Shown one piece after another: positions 1 to 8,845 of a stretch of 51,499 nt of DNA. The first letter of the stretch is position 1. Each line of letters starts with the position of its first letter. Position numbers and translations under genes: made by a program. The notes below the pieces were generated by a model. The model saw only the letters and a list, made by a program, of their open reading frames with translations. It did no database searches and was not told the DNA's origin. Where the stretch lies: contig RPFO01002141.1 in the NCBI GenBank assembly GCA_009746045.1, positions 1 through 51,499 of the forward strand. The letters are read 5' to 3'. This DNA is from Mesostigma viride (Eukaryota > Streptophyta > Mesostigmatophyceae > Mesostigmatales > Mesostigmataceae).

Positions 1-542
1 ACACAGACGTAAGCACGTCACTTCCAAGACTGCACGCAGCACAGACGACAGGGTCGCAGTGCCAAGAGAACGTGCACGCAAAACTAGCGTCCCGGTGTGA
101 CCAAGTCACTCATATAGCTTACTAGGGACGCGTCCAAGTATTCAGCTGCACTGTCACAGCTGAACTGTCAATCAATTGATTACACAGACTCTGGCACGCC
201 TTTGGCGCGCAGATCTATCAATTGTCCATACGGCTAGTCCTGTGGACCTATCCGTACACTAGTCAGCATCAATTGTCTCATAGGTCCTGGCGCGCTACAG
301 TGCGCCTACCTATCAATTGACCATCAAGTCCTGTACAAGTCCTGTCAACGTCCTGCGGACTATCAAAGTGACACTTGTACATCCTGTGTCCGTACGCGCC
401 CACAGTGGCGCGCCGGGTACTGTCGGCACAGCCTAGGAAACGTCATAACTTTTACGTTCCTTAACCAAATGAGGCGTTCAAGGTGCCGTTGGAAAGAGCG
501 TAACAATCTCTATCCATCTAACGTAAATCCTTTACGTTAACT
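1..542 (-). repeat. 3' LTR of retrotransposon A (left copy, possibly cut by window start)
   Basis: This copy matches 7203-7746. It differs by one base missing near position 14 and one near position 83. Its inner end holds a perfect 9-bp inverted repeat (519-527 against 531-539). The ends do not show the usual TG...CA in the visible part, so the exact boundary is uncertain. Confidence 0.85.
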
Positions 543-1490
543 CCAATCCCTTCTTTTCTTTAGGGATCACATCCCCTGCCAGGGACCCTTGAAGTAGCTT
601 GAAATGTCCTTCACTCCAGCTTGAAGCTTGAACAGATGTCTTTAATGGCCATGCCATTCCCCCAGCCCTTTCTTTTAAGGAACTGGAAAAGAAACAGATC
701 TGCCACAGGGAAAACCATTTCATGAGAAATGGAGAAAACCTATGGAAGTGGCATTACAGAGTACCACCAGATATTAGAAGCACACAAAATTAAATACATA
801 CAGGTTAATTCTATGAGGTCTTCTCCAGGAATTAATCCCATCACCTCGGTAGAGCCTCCAGTACAATGACCTTCTGGCGGTGAGTTACATTAATCCCAGA
901 TACTAATCCCATAAAACCCAGTACATATTCAATATAAGTACAATAAATCCATGACAATTAAAATACCACTTGACAAAGTAAGGCGTATTACAATAGTTTG
1001 CCTGTCATTCTCTCAACAGGGGTCTATTGGCGCCCGTCTTACGGCGCCCGTCTACTTGCCAGATGGTAAACTGCCACAGCAAACAAATGACAAAATGAAA
1101 CACATAGGCAACAATTAAATCCTGCCCTGGGGAACTAGGGAAGTCTGAACAGGCAAACACCTGAACAGGCCAGCTTGTAGAAACATAATACCAGGGAATC
1201 GAACCCCGCCCTATAAACCCCAGAATAAAGGTTCCCAGACCATTGTGAGAAGTATGTACAAATATACATTTCTTTTAAAATAGAATACATGGTCTGTAAT
1301 GGACCTGTCAACCTTGTGTAGTCAACAGCATGAACCCCAGCCAAAACCTGGCTGTATCCTGATTAAAATCAGAGTGAGTGTACCATGGTCCATGAGCCTT
1401 AGTACAGACTAAAATACAGGTATTATGCCAGTCACAATGCTGACACTACCACACAATCTGCTCTCCAATGCCCTATAACCATGCACCAGC
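543..1490. other. Non-coding 3' part of retrotransposon A
   Basis: About 950 bases lie between the pol stop (1491) and the 3' LTR. I see no protein family in any frame. The stretch is AT-richer than the viral blocks and holds the putative polypurine tract at its LTR end. Confidence 0.5.
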
Positions 1491-4451
1491 TTAGACAGCT
1501 TGCTGAGATGGGTCCATCAGAGACTGAAGAACCTTGTATTGCACTGCTGCCTTCTGCACTAGCTTGGTCAAAGCATCAGCAGGATTGTCAACCCCAGGGA
1601 TATGCTCAATATTGGCCAAGGAGGACAACTCCTTAAGAAGGAGATAATCCAAGTCCCTACTTCTGGCCATCTGCCTGTGCACAAACTGCACCATCCCCAT
1701 GGAGTCTGTTTTTAGAAGAGTGGTAACCTGAAGTGGCCAAGGAGTGTTAGAAGTCATCTGATGAAGCAACTCCTTCAGATAAAGGCTTGTGTGAATGCCT
1801 TCACAAATAGCCCTGCATTCTGCCACATCACTGCTGACAGCCACCCGTTTGTGCAGGCGACTAAACCAGCTCACCAAACTCCCCAGGCCTTCCTGTCTGA
1901 GCACAAAGAGCCCTGCAGCCCTGCCCCTGACCTTGGAGACCTGCCTGCTGTCCATTGAGCTATCCACATACAGCTCCATGCAAATGGGTTGTGATAAATC
2001 CACTGCAGACAACAGAATGCCAGATGAAGCCCTGACCTGATCAGCCACCTTGGCAGACCCTAGCTCCACCAGCATGTCATCAGGCAACCTGGCTATGACC
2101 ATAAGGTCTGGCCTGGAAATGCCTGCCACCCAAGCAACCATGCCCCTCACCATGGGACACAGTGCCTGTGTGATGGTTGGAGGAAGCTTGCTAATGAGGG
2201 TCTCTTGATAGTCATTGCCCCCCACCAGCAGCATACGCCACTCCCCTCCCTTCTTCACCAGTGTGGCCTCCATGCCCACAAACAGCAGAGGCTCATTCTC
2301 CACCTGCCATTGCTCCCTACCCAGAGGAAACTTGGACTTAATGATGGAGATCAGCTCCTTAAGCCACGACGTGGGAGCTATCAGATGTAGGTCATCCCCG
2401 TGCAGCGAAGCATACACTGGCAGGCCTTCCCATTGCCCCAGAAACAGACAGGGGTCTACAGGAGAGACCTTCAAGTTGCAATGCTCCTTCAGGAAACGGT
2501 TGAGAGTCTCCCTCCAGATTATTGGACTTGACCTCAGGCCCTCCAGGCCCTTGAGGATTTTAAGGAACTCCGTGTGGATGTCCCTTTTCCATACAGCAGG
2601 CACCCTAACATAGAAAGGCGTCTTGCCCTCCCACTTTTCCTGTGCCACATCTGCATCACCCTCCAGAAATGCCCTCTTGAAGTCTATCACCACTGAGCCA
2701 TAGTCCAAGCCCTTGTTGAGAAGGCCTAGAAAGACACACAGCAGCAGCCTCCAAGTATCATGCAGCATGCCAGGGGTATACAACTCCTCAGCAGTGCACT
2801 CACCAGTACCCTTGAACTCATTCAGCACTGGCCTGACATGTGGTACCTTGACCCCGTCCACCTCCTTCATCTTGATGACAAACTTGAGCTTGAGTAGACG
2901 TCGTGCAGGAGGCAGGTCATTGACAGGTTCCACGCATTTCTTGGAGATCCAGTCCTCCCCAGATTTAATCAGACCCAGTGTGACCTGGGGACACATAATG
3001 GGAGAGGACATGAGCTTCACCAGGCCTTGGTAGTTGATAGGGCTGTGTCCAGCAAGTGAGTGAGGACCAATGCCCAAACTGCTTGGATGACTAGCAGCTG
3101 GCAGTATGAGGTCATCAACCAAGGGCTCCTGCCCCTGGCACACTTGCACACGCTTAACCGTCCTGGTTACTGCACGTGATAGGTGAGTGGTCCTGAAATT
3201 AATCAGTGGGACCTGACCAGCCCCTTCCTTAGTCAGGAGAGAGGACGTGATCACTACCCCATCCTGGCATAGGAAATTCTGCCCCAGAAGAGCAGGTCCT
3301 TGATAGCCCTCCAAGACACAAAAAGCAGTGTCCTGTCCAAGGATAGGAATGAATACCTCACCCAGTACCTTCACGTGTACCCCGCCACTGAAGTCAGACA
3401 CAAACTGATAGCTGGGTTCAGACATGCTGTACCCTGCTGCAGCCCTGGTCCCAATAATGGAGACCTGAGAATTAGTGTCTACCTCTAAGGCAGTGTCCAG
3501 CCCCAGATTGCCATGCCACCTGAGCTTGGCTACCTTGGGCTGCTTCTTGGCCCTTTGTAGAGCCCCAATCAATCCAGCCAAACTTGTCCCCCTGGGCTTG
3601 GTTAGTGCCTTGGGCTTGACAGTTGACTCCCCAGCTGTTGACCTTGCAGCCTGTTCAACAAGTACCTCTGCAACCTGGCCAGGGCTGACAGATTCCCCTG
3701 CAACAGATGTGGTCGTTGCGTCAGTGATGTCACCTGGGACCTGAAAATCCTGCAGATCCTGTGAGCCTTGTGCCTGACTGCCCTCATTCATCAGGTTAGG
3801 CTTGACATATGACCAACTCAGCCGGTGTACATGCTTTGGTTCGTCCTCCATGCTGACCAAGCATGCGTGGCTAGCTTCATCAACCTGGGTAACCACCCCA
3901 GGACTCCAGCTACCACGTTTGCCATAAAGGCTAGGTTCCTTCCAAGCTAGGACCTTCTGACCCACTTGTGGCTCCAGCATCTTCCAACCCCGGTCCTTCT
4001 CCCTCAGCTTGGCAAAGGTGACATGTGCAGCATGTTTCCAGCCCTCCAGCACATGTGGTGGGCACAGGCCATGATATAGACCCATTGGGCTGACAGCAAC
4101 TCCATCATAGTAGAAGTTAACCCTGCTGTTCAGCTGCTGCTCCACGTTCCTCAGCCATGCACTCCTGACAAGTGCAGGTGCAGACAAGGGTACCCAGTCT
4201 TCAGAGATGATCAATTTCTTGACCTCCTGGATTGCCCTCTCGATAGCACCCTGCTGCCCATGAGCCTCCCTAGGTGTAACCAGCAACTCAGGAAGGGTAG
4301 GATCACCCTTGAGATGCTGAAACTGCATGTCCACCTGGATCCTTGTGGTAGGAAACTTGGCTCTTACATTCTGCAGGGCAGCCAGCAAGTACCTGTTCTT
4401 CATAGAAGGTAAATGCTCAGCACCTTGTATTTCGTGTACCTGTCCACGCAC
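1491..4451 (-). CDS. Pol of retrotransposon A: integrase C-part, retropepsin-like domain, reverse transcriptase, RNase H
   Basis: A 986-residue open frame without a proper start. Residues 1-220 are the distal integrase core (a glutamate in the AIERAIQEVKK segment) and its C-terminal region. Residues 305-400 look like a retroviral aspartic protease: VDTNSQVSIIG (DTNS at 325-328 in place of DTGS/A), then ALLGQNFL at 387-394. Residues 505-760 are a copia-type reverse transcriptase: VVIDFKRAFLEGD, GLRSSPIIW, and a catalytic box HGDD where YVDD is usual. From about 830 is a copia-type RNase H (LYVDSS, AECRAICE, a D near KTDSMG, and NPADALTKL). The protease position between integrase and RT is unusual. 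The integrase start lies in another frame (4400-4975). Confidence 0.85.
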   Translation of the reverse strand: MRGQVHEIQGAEHLPSMKNRYLLAALQNVRAKFPTTRIQVDMQFQHLKGDPTLPELLVTPREAHGQQGAIERAIQEVKKLIISEDWVPLSAPALVRSAWLRNVEQQLNSRVNFYYDGVAVSPMGLYHGLCPPHVLEGWKHAAHVTFAKLREKDRGWKMLEPQVGQKVLAWKEPSLYGKRGSWSPGVVTQVDEASHACLVSMEDEPKHVHRLSWSYVKPNLMNEGSQAQGSQDLQDFQVPGDITDATTTSVAGESVSPGQVAEVLVEQAARSTAGESTVKPKALTKPRGTSLAGLIGALQRAKKQPKVAKLRWHGNLGLDTALEVDTNSQVSIIGTRAAAGYSMSEPSYQFVSDFSGGVHVKVLGEVFIPILGQDTAFCVLEGYQGPALLGQNFLCQDGVVITSSLLTKEGAGQVPLINFRTTHLSRAVTRTVKRVQVCQGQEPLVDDLILPAASHPSSLGIGPHSLAGHSPINYQGLVKLMSSPIMCPQVTLGLIKSGEDWISKKCVEPVNDLPPARRLLKLKFVIKMKEVDGVKVPHVRPVLNEFKGTGECTAEELYTPGMLHDTWRLLLCVFLGLLNKGLDYGSVVIDFKRAFLEGDADVAQEKWEGKTPFYVRVPAVWKRDIHTEFLKILKGLEGLRSSPIIWRETLNRFLKEHCNLKVSPVDPCLFLGQWEGLPVYASLHGDDLHLIAPTSWLKELISIIKSKFPLGREQWQVENEPLLFVGMEATLVKKGGEWRMLLVGGNDYQETLISKLPPTITQALCPMVRGMVAWVAGISRPDLMVIARLPDDMLVELGSAKVADQVRASSGILLSAVDLSQPICMELYVDSSMDSRQVSKVRGRAAGLFVLRQEGLGSLVSWFSRLHKRVAVSSDVAECRAICEGIHTSLYLKELLHQMTSNTPWPLQVTTLLKTDSMGMVQFVHRQMARSRDLDYLLLKELSSLANIEHIPGVDNPADALTKLVQKAAVQYKVLQSLMDPSQQAV

Positions 4452-4975
4452 ACCAACAGTTGCATGCCCCTGATGTGTTGGATATCACACTGCAGATCAC
4501 CAATGCTCTGAGGTAGAGCTTTGGCATGTGATTTCCTGGGCTTGTTGGAGGACAACTGGCACTTACACCGTGAGGCAGCTTGCTGACACGCCTTAAGAAG
4601 GGGTGCCCTGCCCATACGGAAGGCAAAGTTGTTTGACAGAGAAGTGGCATGCCCAAACATGTTGTGGATTCGGGCACCCAACTCCTGGTACACAGAGGAA
4701 GCAGTCCCTGGCACAGTCAGGACTGTGCTGTCAGGTTGTCCAGCATCACCATGCTGACTTCCATCCTGTTCTGACTCAGAGCCTGAGTCACCCTGCTCAT
4801 GCCCAACACCTGGACCGCCAGCAGGGACCACATGCATACCACCAGAGGCCTTCACACCCCTCTGTGGTTGTACATTGGTTTCTCTCAAAATGAGAGGTCC
4901 ACCCTCGTGCCCAGCACGAGGATGCATAGGGTCAGACATACTTACAGCTGCATCAGCTGTCAAGGACGTCTTCAT
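4400..4975 (-). CDS. Pol N-terminal fragment: integrase zinc-binding region and first catalytic Asp
   Basis: This frame holds the start of the integrase. A zinc-binding-like module (IHNMFGH ... CKC) is followed by LQCDIQHI and VCVDRYTKY, where the first catalytic aspartate is expected. Upstream residues are acidic and low complexity, and the frame is open back to about 5100 without a methionine. It overlaps the main pol frame near 4400-4451, so the integrase is interrupted by a frame change there. I see no protease signature between gag and this integrase, which makes the protease-like domain further downstream notable. Confidence 0.65.
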   Translation of the reverse strand: MKTSLTADAAVSMSDPMHPRAGHEGGPLILRETNVQPQRGVKASGGMHVVPAGGPGVGHEQGDSGSESEQDGSQHGDAGQPDSTVLTVPGTASSVYQELGARIHNMFGHATSLSNNFAFRMGRAPLLKACQQAASRCKCQLSSNKPRKSHAKALPQSIGDLQCDIQHIRGMQLLVCVDRYTKYKVLSIYLL

Positions 4976-5116
4976 AGGAACCTGTACCTCTCCAGGTGAC
5001 CTGGGGCCACACTGAACCTGGAGATCACCCTCTTGTTGCCCAGATATAAAATCTGCATTGGAGCACCTGGCCTCCCCCTTGGGTGAATTAAGGTGTGTAG
5101 GGGTTGCCTCAGACAG

Positions 5117-5623
5117 TCACTGCTCCTTGTTGTCTTCTTGCTGACTGCCCTTTGAAGGCTGGCCTGCCTGGGACTTGTTGTTGTTCTTCTTGTTGTTGTT
5201 GTTATTCTTGTTGCTGCCCTGGCCCTGGGACTTCTTGAAGCTGGGACACTCCTTCTTGATGTGCCCCCACCCCTTGCACAGGTAGCATTGTATCTTGGAC
5301 TTGCCCTGGCCACTGCCCCCATTGTCAGACGCGTTGCCCTGCTTGGGCTGACCACCCACCCGCCTGAACACCGACTTGGAGTGTGACCTCCTGTCAGAAT
5401 CAGGTGAATGATCTCCCTTGCGCTTGTGATGGTTGCCCCTACGCCCTCCTTGGCTTCGGTCAGCCTCAGACGTCTTGGAGCCACCCTGGGTACGCCCGCC
5501 TGCCTGGGTAGCCTTCACTGCTGGCACTCCACCCTCAAACAGCTCCTCTGCCTCGAGTGCTTGTTTGATTATGACCTTGTAGGCCAGGGTTGAGTGTGGG
5601 GCACACATGACTTTAAGAGCCAC
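5117..5623 (-). CDS. Gag C-terminal part with CCHC zinc knuckle (retrotransposon A)
   Basis: A basic, Gly/Ser/Asn/Lys-rich protein with one retroviral-type zinc knuckle, CYLCKGWGHIKKEC. This motif binds nucleic acid in Gag nucleocapsid domains. It is followed by long Asn/Lys runs and Gln-rich residues. It lies downstream, on the minus strand, of the other gag part (5743-6225) in a different frame, so gag is either broken or frameshifted. Its stop is close to the beginning of pol. Confidence 0.75.
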   Translation of the reverse strand: MALKVMCAPHSTLAYKVIIKQALEAEELFEGGVPAVKATQAGGRTQGGSKTSEADRSQGGRRGNHHKRKGDHSPDSDRRSHSKSVFRRVGGQPKQGNASDNGGSGQGKSKIQCYLCKGWGHIKKECPSFKKSQGQGSNKNNNNNKKNNNKSQAGQPSKGSQQEDNKEQ

Positions 5624-5742
5624 GTGTAGCCTTGTCCAGCCCAGAAACCTTGAGCCAGTTGGTTAGGGCTATGTTATCAGCGACATTAAAGCCGTGAGCC
5701 CTGCCCTCCTCAACCATCTTACAATAGTTGAGAAGTTCTGGA

Positions 5743-6225
5743 TCAGGTCCCCCTTGACCTCCCACCCTGGTATTTATCCTGCCAATGGATCCCCACTTTC
5801 TTCCTCTGATCCTCCAGCAGCTCCTTCAGCTCAGCCACGTACAGTGCCCAGGCCTTATTGGCCTTTTTGCACTCCCTGGTTAGGTCCTTAATCTGGTCAG
5901 TACACTTGCCAAAAGTGCTACTGCCTATCCAGATTTGATAGTAATTTGTACCACCGTACAAGCTAGGGAACCCTTCCAATCCCTCCACAAACTCTTCAGC
6001 CTGCTTAGGCTTGGAGTCTGAGGTTACAGGCTGCAACTGATTGACAATTAAAAGACCCTGTGTGGTAAGATCAAAGCCATGAATAGCTTGTGCATTATTA
6101 TTATTGTGAGGAAGGTTGGTAATCTCTCCGGTAAGCCCCACGTCATCTACGTGAGCGGTTCCACTACCAGCACCCCCATTATTATTCCCACTGGCTGGAC
6201 CCTTGCTACGGCGTCCCTCAGCCAT
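5743..6225 (-). CDS. Gag N-terminal part (retrotransposon A)
   Basis: A 160-residue frame beginning MAEGRRSKG with a low-complexity Asn/Gly head. A region around LEGFPSLYGGTNYYQIW and KANKAWALYVAELKELLEDQ then resembles the helical part of copia-type Gag only in general character. It sits between the extra ORF and the zinc-knuckle frame. Assignment to gag is by position and by the neighbouring knuckle, not by a diagnostic motif. Confidence 0.55.
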   Translation of the reverse strand: MAEGRRSKGPASGNNNGGAGSGTAHVDDVGLTGEITNLPHNNNNAQAIHGFDLTTQGLLIVNQLQPVTSDSKPKQAEEFVEGLEGFPSLYGGTNYYQIWIGSSTFGKCTDQIKDLTRECKKANKAWALYVAELKELLEDQRKKVGIHWQDKYQGGRSRGT

Positions 6226-6394
6226 CCTGCACTACCAGCTATTCAAAGAACACCTTAACGAAGCAGCAGAAAATATGTACAAAATTTTTGTGTCGCCTCT
6301 GCCGCCTGCGCCGGTGTCGCTGCCGCCCCGCGAATTGCCGCCGAAATTCGACAAAAAAAATGTCGACAAGTACTGCAGAAGAAAATTAGGCCGA

Positions 6395-7105
6395 CTAGTA
6401 GTCAAGGCCCCTGAAGTCGCAGTACGTGTATACGAACTCAGGATCCTCCATATCCAGCTCCGGACCTGCACCGGTATGAATTAAAACCGGCGTGCTCCCC
6501 GCCGCGTAAGTTGCGACGCGCCGACGCGCGACGAGGCGCAGAGGATGTGTAAAGATCGTCAATAATTCCCACCCCGCGGGAATCCACTCTCGCACTGAGG
6601 CGAGAAATGCCACCAGGTTAATTAAAACCTGGCGCTCGCGACTGCGTACGCCGCGAGTGAGCAGCGATAACAGCGCGAGATCCTGAAACAAATTTGTCGA
6701 CACCGCCGGCGCGCCCCCCGTGCGAAGCGATGTCCAGTTTTGCAGGTTTCTCTGGTAACCGGTGAGTGAAGATATGATGTTGTCCAACTCCTCAATGGCA
6801 GTCGTGACTTCGGTCACCGACCGCAAACCTCCCCGCACCTGGACCGTAAATGTCGATAAAATGTTTCGAATCTGGTCCAACAGGTTGCGGATTGCCGGCA
6901 CCAGTGCTGGCAAATCGGGGTCCTCGGGGTTATCCCCGAGCAATGCGTGAGCTGCACGCTGCTGACGATGAAGCTCGTCGAGCGAAACTGTAACTTCGTC
7001 GAGCAATTGTTGCCACGACGGCACAGTTGGTCTTGACGAAGAACCAGCCGGCGGAGCGGCTATTTCCTCATCGTCCGGAATCCGAAATTCTTCCGAATTT
7101 GGCAT
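6395..7105 (-). CDS. Extra ORF between 5' LTR and gag of retrotransposon A, function unknown
   Basis: A 236-residue protein from ATG at 7105 (MPNSEEFRIPDDEE). The same frame stays open up to 7195, almost touching the LTR. It is rich in Leu, Val and Arg and looks mostly helical: SLDELHRQQRAAHALL, ALVPAIRNLLDQIRNIL, then a hydrophobic stretch VLINLVAFLASVREWIPAGW. I recognise no family. Standard copia elements do not carry an ORF here, so it could be an accessory gene, a captured sequence or the true N-terminal gag. Base composition is richer in GC than the rest of the element. Confidence 0.45.
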   Translation of the reverse strand: MPNSEEFRIPDDEEIAAPPAGSSSRPTVPSWQQLLDEVTVSLDELHRQQRAAHALLGDNPEDPDLPALVPAIRNLLDQIRNILSTFTVQVRGGLRSVTEVTTAIEELDNIISSLTGYQRNLQNWTSLRTGGAPAVSTNLFQDLALLSLLTRGVRSRERQVLINLVAFLASVREWIPAGWELLTIFTHPLRLVARRRVATYAAGSTPVLIHTGAGPELDMEDPEFVYTYCDFRGLDY

Positions 7106-7202
7106 CTTTTTGACAGAGCGTGTAATACGAGTTGTGAGGGTAAGAATGCCACGAATTCCGCCATGGTTCTTGCAGGAAGTTGCCTTTATTAACAATCAGG
7201 AA

Positions 7203-7746
7203 ACACAGACGTAAGTCACGTCACTTCCAAGACTGCACGCAGCACAGACGACAGGGTCGCAGTGCCAAGAGAACGTGCACGCAAGAACTAGCGTCCCGGT
7301 GTGACCAAGTCACTCATATAGCTTACTAGGGACGCGTCCAAGTATTCAGCTGCACTGTCACAGCTGAACTGTCAATCAATTGATTACACAGACTCTGGCA
7401 CGCCTTTGGCGCGCAGATCTATCAATTGTCCATACGGCTAGTCCTGTGGACCTATCCGTACACTAGTCAGCATCAATTGTCTCATAGGTCCTGGCGCGCT
7501 ACAGTGCGCCTACCTATCAATTGACCATCAAGTCCTGTACAAGTCCTGTCAACGTCCTGCGGACTATCAAAGTGACACTTGTACATCCTGTGTCCGTACG
7601 CGCCCACAGTGGCGCGCCGGGTACTGTCGGCACAGCCTAGGAAACGTCATAACTTTTACGTTCCTTAACCAAATGAGGCGTTCAAGGTGCCGTTGGAAAG
7701 AGCGTAACAATCTCTATCCATCTAACGTAAATCCTTTACGTTAACT
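7203..7746 (-). repeat. 5' LTR of retrotransposon A (right copy)
   Basis: The 544-base partner of 1-542. The outer end carries the same inverted repeat that marks the inner end of the left copy. Shared sequence runs through CT at 7745-7746, which supplies two bases of the stop codon of the neighbouring viral gene. I found no clear tRNA primer site beside the inner end. Confidence 0.85.
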
Positions 7747-8539
7747 ACACCAGGTCCATGGAGAACCAGTACCTGTCCCCGACCTGGACGGCCTCCCTTT
7801 CGATCACGTTCTTCATGCTGTCGGGGTACGCCAGTATCACGAGCAGGTCTCCCACCGCCCTCGCGAACACGGTCCTCTTGTCGTCCTCGCCCGTCACAAA
7901 ATCGACCGCCGTGCGCGTGAAGCTCCAATTCTCGTTGCAGAGGACGACGTCCGTCTCGTCCTTCGTGGCTTCCAGATCGACGGGACAGGCTTCGTTGACG
8001 TACCGCGCGATCCATGATCGGACGACGCTCGAGTCCGCCCTTGTGCCTTTTCGCGAGAACGCGCGTTGAGCGACGTCGAACAGCCCCGCGGGGCAATAGA
8101 TCACGTGCACCTGGTTCATCACGCGGTCGCGGGGGATACCGTTCAACAAGTATCCCATGTCGCGCGCGACGCTGTCTTTGGTGATCGTGCGGCGGAGGAC
8201 GATATCGGAACGCGGGGTGAGGAAGCGGACGTACACCCCTCCGTCCCTGGTCGCTCGTTTGCAGACACGGGCGGTCGACGGGACGGCGACGAGCACGTTC
8301 GTGTCCCTGTCCACGCCGACGTATCGTCCGTCCGCGTACGTCAGCAGACGGATCGGAGTGGGTGGGGAGGACCGCGGGACATCAGCGATGTCCTCTTGTA
8401 CCGGTGCTGTCACCGCGGCTGCTGGAACGGCAGTCGGGACATTGACGCTGTCCTCTGGTACCGTTTCTGTCACGTCGACAATTTGAGCCGTCGAGGTGTC
8501 GGCGAGAGGCGCCTGGTCGTGCACGGTGGAAGACGACAT
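7745..8539 (-). CDS. Hypothetical viral protein, 264 aa, possibly cut by retrotransposon A
   Basis: It starts at MSSSTVHDQA and has a Thr/Val/Ala-rich disordered head of about 65 residues. A folded region from RLLTYADGRYVGVDRD to the end follows. I recognise no domain. Codon and base use match the viral genes to the right. The stop codon TAG is partly made of bases belonging to the LTR end (7745-7746), so the original C-terminus may have been longer. It is transcribed away from the next gene, with a shared upstream region of about 300 bases. Confidence 0.6.
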   Translation of the reverse strand: MSSSTVHDQAPLADTSTAQIVDVTETVPEDSVNVPTAVPAAAVTAPVQEDIADVPRSSPPTPIRLLTYADGRYVGVDRDTNVLVAVPSTARVCKRATRDGGVYVRFLTPRSDIVLRRTITKDSVARDMGYLLNGIPRDRVMNQVHVIYCPAGLFDVAQRAFSRKGTRADSSVVRSWIARYVNEACPVDLEATKDETDVVLCNENWSFTRTAVDFVTGEDDKRTVFARAVGDLLVILAYPDSMKNVIEREAVQVGDRYWFSMDLV

Positions 8540-8845
8540 ATTGTCGGTAGGCGATCGACGGACTCCGCGGATGTCGGAGTGGCGCGTTCTTGTTTTTCGA
8601 GTTGGGAGAGTTCGGGATGTGATGGTCTCGAACCCTACCGTGGGCGCTTTTTATATGGCTCGGAGCGTCCATGGGCACGAGGTGACGCGGCGCTCGTCCG
8701 GGACGTAACGCTCGAACGTGTCGTTGGAATCGAAACATATCCGATTTGCGACCCCGCCGGCGCCGCGCCTCGTCCGTGACGTCCGAGTCGACACGGCGGG
8801 CGGTTAATTTCTATCCAGTAAGCTATACTACGCTCCTGGAGACCC
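8540..8845. promoter_or_regulatory. Divergent upstream region with TATA-like boxes
   Basis: This gap separates two genes reading outwards. TTTTTATATGG lies at about 8648-8658 and CTATACTACG about 25 bases before the ATG at 8846. Similar TATA-like boxes precede other genes in the window. Assignment is from position and composition only. Confidence 0.35.

Larger units (their letters stand above)
1..7746 (-). mobile_element. LTR retrotransposon A, Ty1/copia-like, minus strand
   Basis: The direct repeat at 1-542 recurs at 7203-7746 with only two one-base indels noticed by eye. Between them the minus strand reads gag with a CCHC zinc knuckle, integrase, a retropepsin-like domain, reverse transcriptase and RNase H. 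Integrase before reverse transcriptase is the Ty1/copia order. On the minus strand the right copy is the 5' LTR and the left copy the 3' LTR. A purine-rich tract at about 543-562 (read on the minus strand) fits a polypurine tract next to the 3' LTR. Gag and pol are each split over two frames, so this copy is probably defective although young. The left end is cut by the window, so no target duplication can be checked. Confidence 0.85.

Noticed and set aside
1135-1344. Small minus-strand ORF in the 3' part of retrotransposon A
   Set aside because: No domain, and it overlaps non-coding retroelement sequence.
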